The notes under the pieces: model-generated
Database searches by the model: none
Told to the model about the DNA's origin: nothing
The model's input: the letters and a program-made list of their open reading frames with translations, nothing else
Assembly: GCA_002490465.1 (NCBI GenBank)
Contig: DKUB01000041.1
Location: forward strand, 19,290-48,979
Direction: 5' to 3'
Origin: Lachnoclostridium sp. UBA7215
Lineage (GTDB): Bacteria > Bacillota > Clostridia > Lachnospirales > Lachnospiraceae
DNA: 29,690 nt
Position numbers and translations under genes: made by a program
Part shown: positions 14,876 to 23,479 of the stretch, in pieces
Numbering within the stretch: the stretch's first letter is position 1
Layout of the letters: each line of letters begins with the position of its first letter

Positions 14876-17128
14876 TTAACCGACATAGTCGTACTTAAGA
14901 ACAACGGCAGACAATGGCGGCAGATATAACTCAATCTCATAACTATCTGTTAATTTGCCCGACTTGTCCTTTACTTTTGTCTTTTTCGCCGTTATCGGCT
15001 TTTCATTCAAATGGCCCTGACCGCCAAATTTTTCATCATCAGAGTTAAGAATCTCTGTAAATTTACCCTTACAGGGTGCTTTCACTGTATATTTTTTATG
15101 GGCAACCGGTGTGAAATTCAGGATAAACATTAACTGGTCCTTAGACTTGCTTCCACGGCGCACAAAGGCAATCGTGCTTGTCTGAGGCCGGCTGCAGTCC
15201 ATCCACTCAAACCCCATAACATCAAAATCATTATAATATAGGGCATCATATTTGGCATAAATCCGATTCAGCTCCTTAATATAATCCTGCATTTTCTTAT
15301 GTCTCTCATCATCTAATAAGAACCAGTCGAGACTGCGGAACTCTGCCCACTCCCGCTTCTGCGCAAATTCCTGCCCCATAAACAAAAGTTTCTTGCCGGG
15401 ATGACCGTACATAAATCCATAGGCAGCCCGCAGGGCAGCATACTTGTCTCCCTCAAGCCCCGGCATCTTATTGAGAAGAGAACACTTTCCATGTACAACT
15501 TCATCATGGGACAGCACAAGAATATATTTTTCACTTAAATAATAATCAATGCTGAAACAGAGCTGTCCGTGATGGAACTGCTTAAAATAGGGGTCTAACT
15601 TCATATATTCTAAGAAGTCATTCATCCATCCCATATTCCATTTATAGGAAAATCCGAGGCCGCCATCCTTTACGGTTCCCGTCACTTTCGGCCATGCCGT
15701 TGATTCTTCTGCTATGATATACGCACCGGGATATTCTTCCTCAACAACTGTATTCAGCCTTTTCAAAAACTCAACAGCCTCATAATGTTCATTGCCACCG
15801 TCTTTATTTGGCAGCCACTGCCCATTCTGTTTTCCATAATCCAGATAGAGCATAGAGGCAACCGCATCCACGCGAAGACCATCAATATGATATTTTTCCA
15901 TCCAGTACAGCGCATTGGAGATAAGGAAACTCATGACTTCACCGCGCCCGTAATCAAAAATGTACGTTCCCCAATCGGGATGCTCGCCGCGGCGTCTGTC
16001 CGGATGCTCATATTCTGCCTGTCCGTCAAAGTTGCCAAGGCAATGGGCATCTCTCGGGAAATGGGCAGGTACCCAGTCAAGAATTACCTGAATCCCCCGC
16101 CTGTGCATTTCATCTACGAAATACATAAAATCCTTTGGCTCTCCATAACGGCTGGTTGGAGCATAATAACAGCCGACCTGATATCCCCAGGAACCGTCAA
16201 AAGGATACTCCGCAATTCCCATCAGCTCTATGTGGGTATATCCCATCTCTTCCACATAGTCACCGAGCATTCCCGCCAGTTCACGGTAACTGTAGTTGCC
16301 GTTGTCATCATCCTCGACACGTTTTTTCCATGAAGCAAGATGCACTTCGTAAATGCTCATGGGTTTCCGGTCTCTCTTCTCTTTCTTGGTCTCACGGCGG
16401 GTCTTCATATATTGTGTATCCTGCCAGTCATAACCGTCCAGGGAGATAATCCGGGAAGCATTTCCCGGACGCAGCTCCGCATAATTACCATAGGGATCTG
16501 TTTTATAGTGTCTCTCGCCATCCCTTGCCGTAATCTCGTACTTATAGGCAGCACGTTCCCATGCGCCCGGAATAAACAGCTCATAAATCCCGGTAACTCC
16601 ATGAAGAATCATCTTATGGAGCCGTCCGTCCCACATATTGAACTCGCCAACAACACTGACGCTGCGGGCATTCGGCGCCCATACCGCAAAACGGGTACCC
16701 TCAACACCATCAATTGTCTCTAAATGGGCTCCCAGCTTTTCATAAATTTTATAGTGCTTGCCCTCCCCAAAAATATAACTGTCAAAATCTGAAATTGTTC
16801 CTCCATAAGCATAAGGATCCTCTATATCTACTACGTCATCATCACTGTACTTCACACGGAACTTATATTTTTTTAGCCGTTCCTTTTTCTCTTCGATGAC
16901 ATAGCCATATAACCCCTCCAGAGGCATCTCTTCCATTTCGGCTACCGTTTCACCCTCTCCGTCCACAAGCCAGACCTGTTCTGCACAGGGGCGGTATGCC
17001 GTAAATATCTGCACATCTGCTTCTTTATAAATATGGCAGCCCAGTAAGTCCTGCGGGGCATTAATAACCCCCTGCTCAAGCTCCTGCATCAGCTCCTTAC
17101 CAGTCCACTCCTCCAGATAACGATTCAT
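14876..17128 (-). CDS. glgB: 1,4-alpha-glucan branching enzyme
   Basis: Introduces alpha-1,6 branches into glycogen. 750 residues, the length of a long-form GlgB with two N-terminal beta-sandwich domains (first around 25-110, CBM48 around 140-230: GTRFAVWAPNARSVSVVGEFN). The GH13 barrel carries DGLRVDAVASMLYLD (nucleophile D421), IIAEEST (acid/base E474) and LSHDEVVHGK (D542), then the all-beta C-terminal domain. The ATG at 17128 is preceded by AAGGAG with 7-nt spacing. The gene starts 11 nt after the phosphoglucomutase stop, so the two form an operon joining glucose-phosphate interconversion to glycogen. The other glg genes are not in this window. Confidence 0.97.
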   Translation of the reverse strand: MNRYLEEWTGKELMQELEQGVINAPQDLLGCHIYKEADVQIFTAYRPCAEQVWLVDGEGETVAEMEEMPLEGLYGYVIEEKKERLKKYKFRVKYSDDDVVDIEDPYAYGGTISDFDSYIFGEGKHYKIYEKLGAHLETIDGVEGTRFAVWAPNARSVSVVGEFNMWDGRLHKMILHGVTGIYELFIPGAWERAAYKYEITARDGERHYKTDPYGNYAELRPGNASRIISLDGYDWQDTQYMKTRRETKKEKRDRKPMSIYEVHLASWKKRVEDDDNGNYSYRELAGMLGDYVEEMGYTHIELMGIAEYPFDGSWGYQVGCYYAPTSRYGEPKDFMYFVDEMHRRGIQVILDWVPAHFPRDAHCLGNFDGQAEYEHPDRRRGEHPDWGTYIFDYGRGEVMSFLISNALYWMEKYHIDGLRVDAVASMLYLDYGKQNGQWLPNKDGGNEHYEAVEFLKRLNTVVEEEYPGAYIIAEESTAWPKVTGTVKDGGLGFSYKWNMGWMNDFLEYMKLDPYFKQFHHGQLCFSIDYYLSEKYILVLSHDEVVHGKCSLLNKMPGLEGDKYAALRAAYGFMYGHPGKKLLFMGQEFAQKREWAEFRSLDWFLLDDERHKKMQDYIKELNRIYAKYDALYYNDFDVMGFEWMDCSRPQTSTIAFVRRGSKSKDQLMFILNFTPVAHKKYTVKAPCKGKFTEILNSDDEKFGGQGHLNEKPITAKKTKVKDKSGKLTDSYEIELYLPPLSAVVLKYDYVG

Positions 17129-17139
17129 ATGTTCTCTCC

Positions 17140-18876
17140 TTATCCGATTTTATTTAACAAGTCCTCTGCACTCTTTGCCAGTTCCTCTGACTTCTTGTCT
17201 GCATCTTCAAGATTATTTCCAACAACACCAAAGTAAAGTTTGATTTTCGGCTCTGTACCGGATGGGCGGACGCAAAGCCACGCATCATCTGTCAGCTCAA
17301 AATACAAAACATTGGATTTGGGAATCCCGGTCGGTCTTGTCTCTTTTGTCTTTACATCAGTGATTACATCCTTTGAATAATCGCGAATTGCCGTTACTTT
17401 GTATTTGCCAAATTCCATTGGCGGGTTCTCGCGGAGTCCATCCATAATCGCCTTGATTTTTGCAAGTCCCTCAATCCCTTTATGAGTAATGGAAATTACA
17501 CTGTCCTTGTAATAACCATACTTCTCATACATCTCAAGCATAGCATCCCATATTGTCTTTCCACGAAGCTTATAGTACGCAGCAGCCTCACACAGCGCCA
17601 TGGAAGCAACAATGGCGTCCTTATCCCTGGCGTGTGTTCCTATCAGGCAGCCATAGCTCTCCTCAAACCCAAACAGATAATGACCCTTTCCCGTAGTCTC
17701 CATACGAAGAATTTCCTTGCCAATCCACTTAAATCCTGTCAGGCACTCTGTTACTTTAATGCCATAGTGTTTCGCCATGGCGTCTACCATGTTCGTCGTT
17801 ACGACTGTCTTAATCAGCTCTCCGTCTTCCGGAAGTTTTCCCTCAAGGGCAAGTTTCTGGCCAATCTCAAAGTCTGCCAGGAAGCTTCCGGACATATTTC
17901 CGGTAAGGCAGATATACTCCCCGCTTGCAGAATCTTTTACATATACGCCAAGACGGTCAGCATCCGGGTCGGTTGCCAGTACCAGATCGGCATCTTTTTC
18001 TTTTGCCAGTTTAAGGGCAAGCTCAAAAGCCTCTGCTGCCTCCGGGTTTGGATAGCTGACAGTAGGGAATTCACCATCCGGAAGCTCCTGTTCCGGCACG
18101 ACATATACATTAGTAAACCCAAGCTCCGAAAGAATCCGGCGCACCGGCAGGTTTCCGGTTCCATGCAGCGGTGTATAAACAATTTTCAAATCGGCGGACG
18201 CTTTTTTGATGCACTCAGGATGCATGACATTTTTCTTCAGCTCCTCCATATAGCGGTCATCTACCGCTTTTCCAATCGTCTCATAGAGCCCGGCCTTTTT
18301 TGCCTCTTCCTTATCCATTGTTTTTACAGTGGCATAATCCGTTACTGCCTTAACCTCATCCATAATTCCGCTGTCATGCGGCGGCGTAATCTGTGCACCG
18401 TCTTCCCAGTATACTTTGTAGCCATTGTACTCTGGCGGATTGTGGCTTGCCGTAATATTGATTCCGGCAATACAGCCAAGCTCACGCACGGCAAAGGACA
18501 GCTCCGGTGTCGGGCGCAGGGAATCAAATACATATGCCTTAATGCCATTTGCTGCCAGGCAGCAAGCCGCTTCGTCTGCAAACTCCGGCGACATGCGGCG
18601 TGAATCAAAGGCAATTGCTACACCCTTTTTCTGGCCATTCTGTTTTACGATATAATTTGCCAGCCCCTGTGTTGCCTTCCGCACCGTATAGATATTCATG
18701 CGGTTCGTACCCGCACCAATAATTCCTCGAAGCCCGGCTGTACCAAACTCCAGATCTGCGTAAAAACGCTCCTTCATCTCGTTGTCGTCATTCGCAATGC
18801 TTCGCAGCTCTTCTTTGGTAGCCTCATCAAAGTAAGGGTTGGCAAGCCATGCTTCGTAAGTCTCTTTGTAATCCAT
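17140..18876 (-). CDS. pgcA: Phospho-sugar mutase, alpha-phosphoglucomutase type
   Basis: Interconverts glucose 1-phosphate and glucose 6-phosphate. 578 residues, close to Bacillus PgcA. Motifs in order: FGTAGLRG (44-51), active-site serine loop TASHNPPEYNGYK (S144), metal loop DPDADRLG (303-310), sugar-specificity loop GFEESYG (403-409), phosphate-binding RPSGTEPKIK (537-546). The GFEES loop and length favour a glucomutase/phosphomannomutase over GlmM. The ATG at 18876 has GGAGG at 18887-18891 with 10-nt spacing. It lies directly upstream of glgB and 51 nt downstream of the PEGA lipoprotein. A short 5-bp hairpin (18897-18910) in that gap might process or attenuate the transcript. Specificity between glucose and mannose phosphates is not fixed by sequence alone. 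Confidence 0.93.
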   Translation of the reverse strand: MDYKETYEAWLANPYFDEATKEELRSIANDDNEMKERFYADLEFGTAGLRGIIGAGTNRMNIYTVRKATQGLANYIVKQNGQKKGVAIAFDSRRMSPEFADEAACCLAANGIKAYVFDSLRPTPELSFAVRELGCIAGINITASHNPPEYNGYKVYWEDGAQITPPHDSGIMDEVKAVTDYATVKTMDKEEAKKAGLYETIGKAVDDRYMEELKKNVMHPECIKKASADLKIVYTPLHGTGNLPVRRILSELGFTNVYVVPEQELPDGEFPTVSYPNPEAAEAFELALKLAKEKDADLVLATDPDADRLGVYVKDSASGEYICLTGNMSGSFLADFEIGQKLALEGKLPEDGELIKTVVTTNMVDAMAKHYGIKVTECLTGFKWIGKEILRMETTGKGHYLFGFEESYGCLIGTHARDKDAIVASMALCEAAAYYKLRGKTIWDAMLEMYEKYGYYKDSVISITHKGIEGLAKIKAIMDGLRENPPMEFGKYKVTAIRDYSKDVITDVKTKETRPTGIPKSNVLYFELTDDAWLCVRPSGTEPKIKLYFGVVGNNLEDADKKSEELAKSAEDLLNKIG

Positions 18877-18927
18877 AAAATCATATCCTCCTGTCCGCCG
18901 GTTCTCCGGCTTAATATATTTTTGATA

Positions 18928-20301
18928 TCAACCGACTCCCTTTTTGGGCAATTCCGGAAAACTCCACGTTATGTCCTGGCTGTCATCCGAAATCTCTAAT
19001 TGATAACTTTTCGTTGTATAACCCTCCATTGAAAGTGTCAGGGTTATTTTCCCAATCATTTTTGTGAAACTGCAGGGAACTTCCCCTTTATACGTGCCAT
19101 CCACATAAACGGCTGCCCCTTTCGGTGCACTGACCGTTACTTTATGGTCAACATCATACTCCGCTGCTGCTGTGGATGCGCCGGAACCGGAACTGCTCCC
19201 CGAACTATTTCCGGAACTATTGCCGGAGGAACTGCCTTTATTGGATGAAACAGAAGAGTCTGATTTACTGCTGTCATCCGATTCTACCTGCGCCGTCTCC
19301 TGAGGCAGACTTATCTTTATGGTCGGATTTGGGTCCTTAACATTTAAAATACCGCTGTAATCCTGATATCCTTCTAACACAACCTGAATCGAGTGCGTTC
19401 CGTAACGCAGTTTTATCGCTTTACTGTAATCTACAAGAGAACCATTGATATATAATTCCGCACCCTCCGGTTCAATTTTAAATTTTACTTTAGCAATATC
19501 CGGAGACTGCACGGCAAATTTTGACATATCCAATGTTGTGACTTGTCCGCGTTTTACCTGTACATCCGCTGTACCTGTCATACTGTCACTTGCCATCGTT
19601 ATTTTCTGCGTCCCCTCCGGAACAGACAATAACATGTTTTTACTCACGGGCAGCACAGCCTCTCCATGGACAATCAGTGTCCCGCCCACAAAATCATTGT
19701 ATTTCACCGGCTTGATATATCCATGTCCCCTTGTTACAACAAGAGAGTACGCTTGTCCTCTCACTCCGCGGAACGTCACTTTGTCCCCACTTGCAATTTC
19801 CATAGGGTCAATATACTGTCCGTTGGAATACGTTACCATATTATCGGAGTACGCATACGTTACATCCTGTACGGTAAGTCTTTTTTGCTCCGAGTCAATC
19901 GACACTACGGTATCTTCTGCCACAATCAGGTCTGATGCCTGTTTCATTTTGAGTATCCGGCTGCTGTCATCACTCGTATATACCTCAAAGGCTTCCCCAA
20001 TCTCGACTTCGTCTACTGCCATATCCCGGTCATTTTTAGAAAAAATTTCTGTTGCGCCGGAATAGGCATACTCCTGTGTACCTTCAAAAGAAGTATTGTA
20101 CATTGTTATTCTAAGGGCTTCCTTGTCAACCGCTTTCACAACTCCTACAAAGTCAGCCCCTTTGACATATGTTACCTGGCTGTTTGGCTGTTCTGTCACC
20201 GCAGGCTTTTTAACGGATGTGCTGCATCCGCTTATGCATACCATTATGCTGATTGCTAAAATAGCCATAACCAGCCAGGAAATTCTTTCTTCTGAAATCA
20301 T
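18928..20301 (-). CDS. PEGA-domain lipoprotein
   Basis: A 457-residue surface lipoprotein. The signal peptide ends in a lipobox-like ISGC (C26). Residues about 45-250 form a beta-rich region of unknown family. A first PEGA domain lies around 262-335 (KFKIEPEGAELYINGSLVD, YGTHSIQVVLEGYQDYSG), followed by a Ser/Gly/Asn low-complexity linker (about 342-378) and a second PEGA domain around 385-450 (VSAPKGAAVYVDGTYKGEVP, LSMEGYTTKSYQLEI). PEGA domains occur in surface-layer-linked proteins; the ligand is unknown. The ATG at 20301 has GGGAG about 9-10 nt upstream. Its 5' region holds a duplicated hairpin element. It may head an operon with pgcA and glgB, although a cell-surface protein is an odd partner for glycogen genes. 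Confidence 0.88.
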   Translation of the reverse strand: MISEERISWLVMAILAISIMVCISGCSTSVKKPAVTEQPNSQVTYVKGADFVGVVKAVDKEALRITMYNTSFEGTQEYAYSGATEIFSKNDRDMAVDEVEIGEAFEVYTSDDSSRILKMKQASDLIVAEDTVVSIDSEQKRLTVQDVTYAYSDNMVTYSNGQYIDPMEIASGDKVTFRGVRGQAYSLVVTRGHGYIKPVKYNDFVGGTLIVHGEAVLPVSKNMLLSVPEGTQKITMASDSMTGTADVQVKRGQVTTLDMSKFAVQSPDIAKVKFKIEPEGAELYINGSLVDYSKAIKLRYGTHSIQVVLEGYQDYSGILNVKDPNPTIKISLPQETAQVESDDSSKSDSSVSSNKGSSSGNSSGNSSGSSSGSGASTAAAEYDVDHKVTVSAPKGAAVYVDGTYKGEVPCSFTKMIGKITLTLSMEGYTTKSYQLEISDDSQDITWSFPELPKKGVG

Positions 20302-20317
20302 ATACTTTATCTCCCAG

Positions 20318-20420
20318 GGTCAATTTGGGGACCCAAGGAATCCTCCCAGCTTCGCTGGGTCCCTCCTTAGGTCAATTGGGGACCCAAGGAATCCTCCCAA
20401 CTTCGTTGGGTCCCTCCTTA
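20318..20420 (-). repeat. Tandem 51/52-bp hairpin element in the PEGA gene leader
   Basis: Two head-to-tail copies at 20318-20369 and 20370-20420. On the minus strand each starts TAAGGAGGGACCC, forms CCCAGC-GAA-GCTGGG (first copy) or CCCAAC-GAA-GTTGGG (second copy), and ends TTGGGTCCCCAA. The two differences inside the stem are compensatory (G-C replaced by A-T), which supports selection on structure. An alternative pairing GGGACCCA/TGGGTCCC is mutually exclusive with the GAA hairpin. Each copy contains a strong ribosome-binding-like AAGGAGG with no start codon. It may be a regulatory leader or two copies of a dispersed intergenic repeat. Confidence 0.8.
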
Positions 20421-20427
20421 GGTCAAA

Positions 20428-20436
20428 GTATACCAT
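20428..20436 (-). promoter_or_regulatory. Extended -10 promoter of the PEGA lipoprotein gene
   Basis: Minus strand TGGTATACT: TATACT at 20428-20433 preceded by TGG. No good -35 at 17 bp. The predicted start near 20421 puts the whole duplicated hairpin element in the 5' untranslated region. Confidence 0.5.
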
Positions 20437-20452
20437 ATTTTTACTATTTTTA

Positions 20453-21439
20453 CTAGCACTCTTTTGCCTTAAAAAATACATTTTGCAGGAAATTTTCTTT
20501 TGCCTGTTCCTGTTCTTTTACACCTTTCAGTTTTTCCATATTTTTATCGGATATCCACGTCTTTTTACCATTTATGTAATGGTTCATTAATTTCCAGTAT
20601 TTTTCCGGAAAAGACAACACAATATATAAAAACTCCCTCTCCTCCCCGGACAGGTGCGCCACCTCATGGTAGCTGTCCAGAACAGCTTTGCCCTTTTCCC
20701 CGTCCCAGTTGTTTTTTTCCATTACTTTCCGGAAAAAATAAGCGAGGTCCATAAGCTGCATCCCAAAGGCCATCCTCTCGAAGTTAGTCGTTGCTACCCC
20801 ATCTGCCGTCATAATCAGATTGTGGTAATTATATTCCCCATGACATAAATCTCTTGTACCTGTCCCATTTTCCCGAAAATAAACCGACTGTTCCAGTCTT
20901 TTTTCTGCTTCGTCCGCCTTTCTGGCAAATTCAGGATAACAGGCTAACGCATACAGCTCAAAACAACTTTTTCTTTTTTTTCCTTTCATGAAACGGTACA
21001 CTCTCTTCATTTCCCGGCCGCGGCGCTTATAGCGCTCCAACAAATTTTCTTCCGGGGAAACCGGCTCCTCTGACATTTTGCGCAGCGCAAGATGCAGCTT
21101 TCCCAGATTCTCTGCCGCCAGACACAGTTCATGCCTGTTCCGGTAATCACATTCATTTCCGGCATACCACTGGTACACCACATATTTTTCCCCGCTCTCC
21201 CACTCAGTAACAAATTCGCCGTCTGTGTTTTTTATCACACGGTCCGTCATAGTAAAACCCTTATCTGCAAGATAATCTTTTACTCTGTTTTCAAAAACAA
21301 AGTGCTCTCCCGGACGGTCACATTGCCGCAACATACGAAGGCCCTCCTCCGTCTCCAACAGCACAGCCCCTCTTACCCGGTATCGGTTCTTTACCTGAAA
21401 GTTATATCTTTCCAATGTCTGTTCCTGCCTGTCGTCCAC
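20453..21439 (-). CDS. CotS-like protein kinase-fold protein, probable pseudokinase
   Basis: A 328-residue protein of the CotS/aminoglycoside-phosphotransferase-like fold; related proteins in sporeformers are spore-coat components. The catalytic-loop equivalent reads CHGEYNYHN (H200, E202, N207) where active members have H-G-D-x-x-x-x-N. The metal-binding D-F-D/G motif reads TNFE (N219). The later MQLMDLAYFFRKVMEKNNWD and FPEKYWKLMNHYINGKKTWIS are characteristic of this subfamily. With both acidic residues altered, catalysis is doubtful. Start: the GTG at 21439, with AGGAGG at 21446-21451 and 6-nt spacing; the upstream ATG at 21454 has its binding site almost on top of it. It is divergent from the DUF885 lipoprotein gene. 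Confidence 0.78.
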   Translation of the reverse strand: MDDRQEQTLERYNFQVKNRYRVRGAVLLETEEGLRMLRQCDRPGEHFVFENRVKDYLADKGFTMTDRVIKNTDGEFVTEWESGEKYVVYQWYAGNECDYRNRHELCLAAENLGKLHLALRKMSEEPVSPEENLLERYKRRGREMKRVYRFMKGKKRKSCFELYALACYPEFARKADEAEKRLEQSVYFRENGTGTRDLCHGEYNYHNLIMTADGVATTNFERMAFGMQLMDLAYFFRKVMEKNNWDGEKGKAVLDSYHEVAHLSGEEREFLYIVLSFPEKYWKLMNHYINGKKTWISDKNMEKLKGVKEQEQAKENFLQNVFFKAKEC

Positions 21440-21609
21440 AAAATCCCTCCTCATTTCCTTACTCGCTATTCGTTACGGCACGGATACAAATGTCTGCCTT
21501 TAATTCTATGACGAAAGGGCTAACGCTATTCCAGCAAAATGCTTTTGTACTTTTCCCCGGCTCTGCCGCATATATATGGTAAGAATTAACCCGCCAATCG
21601 GAGGTTTCC

Positions 21610-23361
21610 ATGCGCATACGCTTCCTGTTTCTTTTATTTTTTGTTATTTCCTTCCTTACTTCATGTAAGACAGAGGGGAATGTCACTATTCCCGATGCAT
21701 CCATTCAGCCTGACAGGGAATTTGAGGCTTTTACGGACAATCTGTTTAGAAATGAAGTCTGTTCTGATTCCCTGACGTTGAATTACACATTATCACACCC
21801 CGAAAAATATAATATTCCTTCCGACACCGGCGGCTCACTTCCCAATGGCTTTTCCTCCTTTTCTTACGAAGATTTGGAGAAAAATTCACTGGAACTTGAA
21901 AACATGCTTGTCGCTCTGAAAAAATTTGATCAGAGGAAGCTCTCCCGGGAACAACTCATTTTATATGATATTCTTTCGGATACCCTCGAGACACAATTAG
22001 ATAAGCAGAACTATCTCACTTTTACAGAGAGCCTCGGCCCGACTACAGGTATTCAGGCGCAGCTCCCCGTTCTTCTGGCGGAGTTTCGGATAGAAGATGA
22101 GACCGACCTCTCACAGTATTTCTCCCTCCTACGCACGACGCCGGATTATTTTTCTTCCCTACTGGCTCTGGAGGTACGAAAAAAGGAGCTTGGAACTCTT
22201 CCCTGCCGCTCTACGCTCTCCCATATAATCAACCAATGTGAGCGCTATCTGGAAGAAAACGGGACTTCTGTCCTTGAAAAAACTTTTGAGAACAAAATGA
22301 AGAACTGTCCTTTTCTGGATGCCGTGGCCTGTGAAAAAGCAATCCGGCGGAACCGGCGTCTTGTCCGAAAAAAAGTCATCCCGGCCTATAAAGAACTTAT
22401 GGCAGGGCTTGCCTCCCTCCTCCCCTTCGCTGGAACTGATGGCGCACTGTGCCGTTATAACCGCGGAGATGGTTACTATGCCTGCCTTGTCCGCTCTGTC
22501 ACCGGAAGTTCCCGCACGCCGGATGAACTGAGAAGCCTTTTAACATCCCGGCTGGAAACTGCAGAACAAACTCTGATCTCATATGCGGCAAAAGACCCTG
22601 CTCTGTTCGGGAGCTGCCAGGATTATACGGCAAAATTCACCTCCCCTGAGCAAATCCTCTCCACACTGAAAACAGCGGCCGCTGTCGATTTTCCATCCTG
22701 TGAAAATACTAATTATTCGGTAAAATACGTGGATGAAGCATTAGAAGATTACCTGAGTCCGGCCTTCTACCTGACACCTCCGCTCGATGACAGTGAGAAT
22801 AATGTTATTTATATTAACGGGGCAGACCGCTACGACCCATCCTCCCTCTTTAACACCCTGGCCCATGAGGGATATCCGGGACATCTCTTACAGACGTGTT
22901 ATATGCAAAACCGTGACCTCCCACTGCTCCGCTACACACTGGATTATGGCGGCTTTACGGAGGGCTGGGCATCCTATGCCGAAATTTATTCTTATAAATA
23001 TACCGGCGGTTCTGAAGGAGAGGTGGCGATTTTGCAAAATAATATGATTGCCGCCTTGTGCCTGTATGGCCTTGCAGATATCGGTGTCCACATGGACGGC
23101 TGGAATACGGATGATTTATACCAGTTCATGAAAACATATGGGACATGGGAAAAGGATGCCGTGACACAGCTATATGAAGCCATTATTGATGAACCTGCTT
23201 CCTACCTCAAGTATGCCGTCGGATACCTTGAATTTACGCTGCTAAAAGACAAATTCCGCGAAATTGACGGTGAAGACTATACGGACAAACGTTTCCACGC
23301 CTATATACTGGACATGGGCAACGCCCCTTTTCACGTACTGGAAAAATATATGGGGAATTAA
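21610..23361 (+). CDS. DUF885-family lipoprotein, putative zinc peptidase
   Basis: A 583-residue lipoprotein with a lipobox ending at C19 (SFLTSC). The helical body carries HEGYPGH (H419, E420, H425), the hallmark of the DUF885 family, and TEGWASYAE about 26 residues later (E451 as probable third zinc ligand). The C-terminal QLYEAIIDEPASYLKYAVGY is also conserved in the family. Members are predicted metallopeptidases related to M2/M3-like enzymes. The substrate is unknown; an anchored, outward-facing location suggests peptide or peptidoglycan-derived substrates. The ATG at 21610 is preceded by CGGAGG with 5-nt spacing. Monocistronic by layout: divergent from the CotS-like gene, and followed by the pckA promoter directly after its stop. 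Confidence 0.88.
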   Translation: MRIRFLFLLFFVISFLTSCKTEGNVTIPDASIQPDREFEAFTDNLFRNEVCSDSLTLNYTLSHPEKYNIPSDTGGSLPNGFSSFSYEDLEKNSLELENMLVALKKFDQRKLSREQLILYDILSDTLETQLDKQNYLTFTESLGPTTGIQAQLPVLLAEFRIEDETDLSQYFSLLRTTPDYFSSLLALEVRKKELGTLPCRSTLSHIINQCERYLEENGTSVLEKTFENKMKNCPFLDAVACEKAIRRNRRLVRKKVIPAYKELMAGLASLLPFAGTDGALCRYNRGDGYYACLVRSVTGSSRTPDELRSLLTSRLETAEQTLISYAAKDPALFGSCQDYTAKFTSPEQILSTLKTAAAVDFPSCENTNYSVKYVDEALEDYLSPAFYLTPPLDDSENNVIYINGADRYDPSSLFNTLAHEGYPGHLLQTCYMQNRDLPLLRYTLDYGGFTEGWASYAEIYSYKYTGGSEGEVAILQNNMIAALCLYGLADIGVHMDGWNTDDLYQFMKTYGTWEKDAVTQLYEAIIDEPASYLKYAVGYLEFTLLKDKFREIDGEDYTDKRFHAYILDMGNAPFHVLEKYMGN

Positions 23362-23363
23362 AG

Positions 23364-23392
23364 TTGACAATTCTTTCCTGGCTGTCTATAAT
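23364..23392 (+). promoter_or_regulatory. Consensus promoter of pckA
   Basis: TTGACA (23364-23369), exactly 17 bp, TATAAT (23387-23392): a perfect sigma-A consensus beginning three bases after the previous stop codon. About 80 nt of leader follow before the ATG. The -35 and next bases (TTGACAATTCTTTC) are identical to those of the tRNA-Arg promoter at 940. Confidence 0.9.
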
Positions 23393-23479
23393 TATACTTG
23401 GGCAATGATTTGTTTTATGTCGCAAGTCAAGGCGTATAGACGCCTTACTATAAATTTATTATTTAGGAGGTAATCTTTC

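Noticed and set aside
17482..18603. 373-codon open frame on the plus strand opposite pgcA
   Set aside because: Lies wholly inside a well-supported gene on the other strand, with Cys- and Arg-rich nonsense-like composition.
20318..20420. Two-unit CRISPR-like repeat
   Set aside because: The units are contiguous with no spacers, and no cas gene is present; the element is a tandem hairpin repeat.
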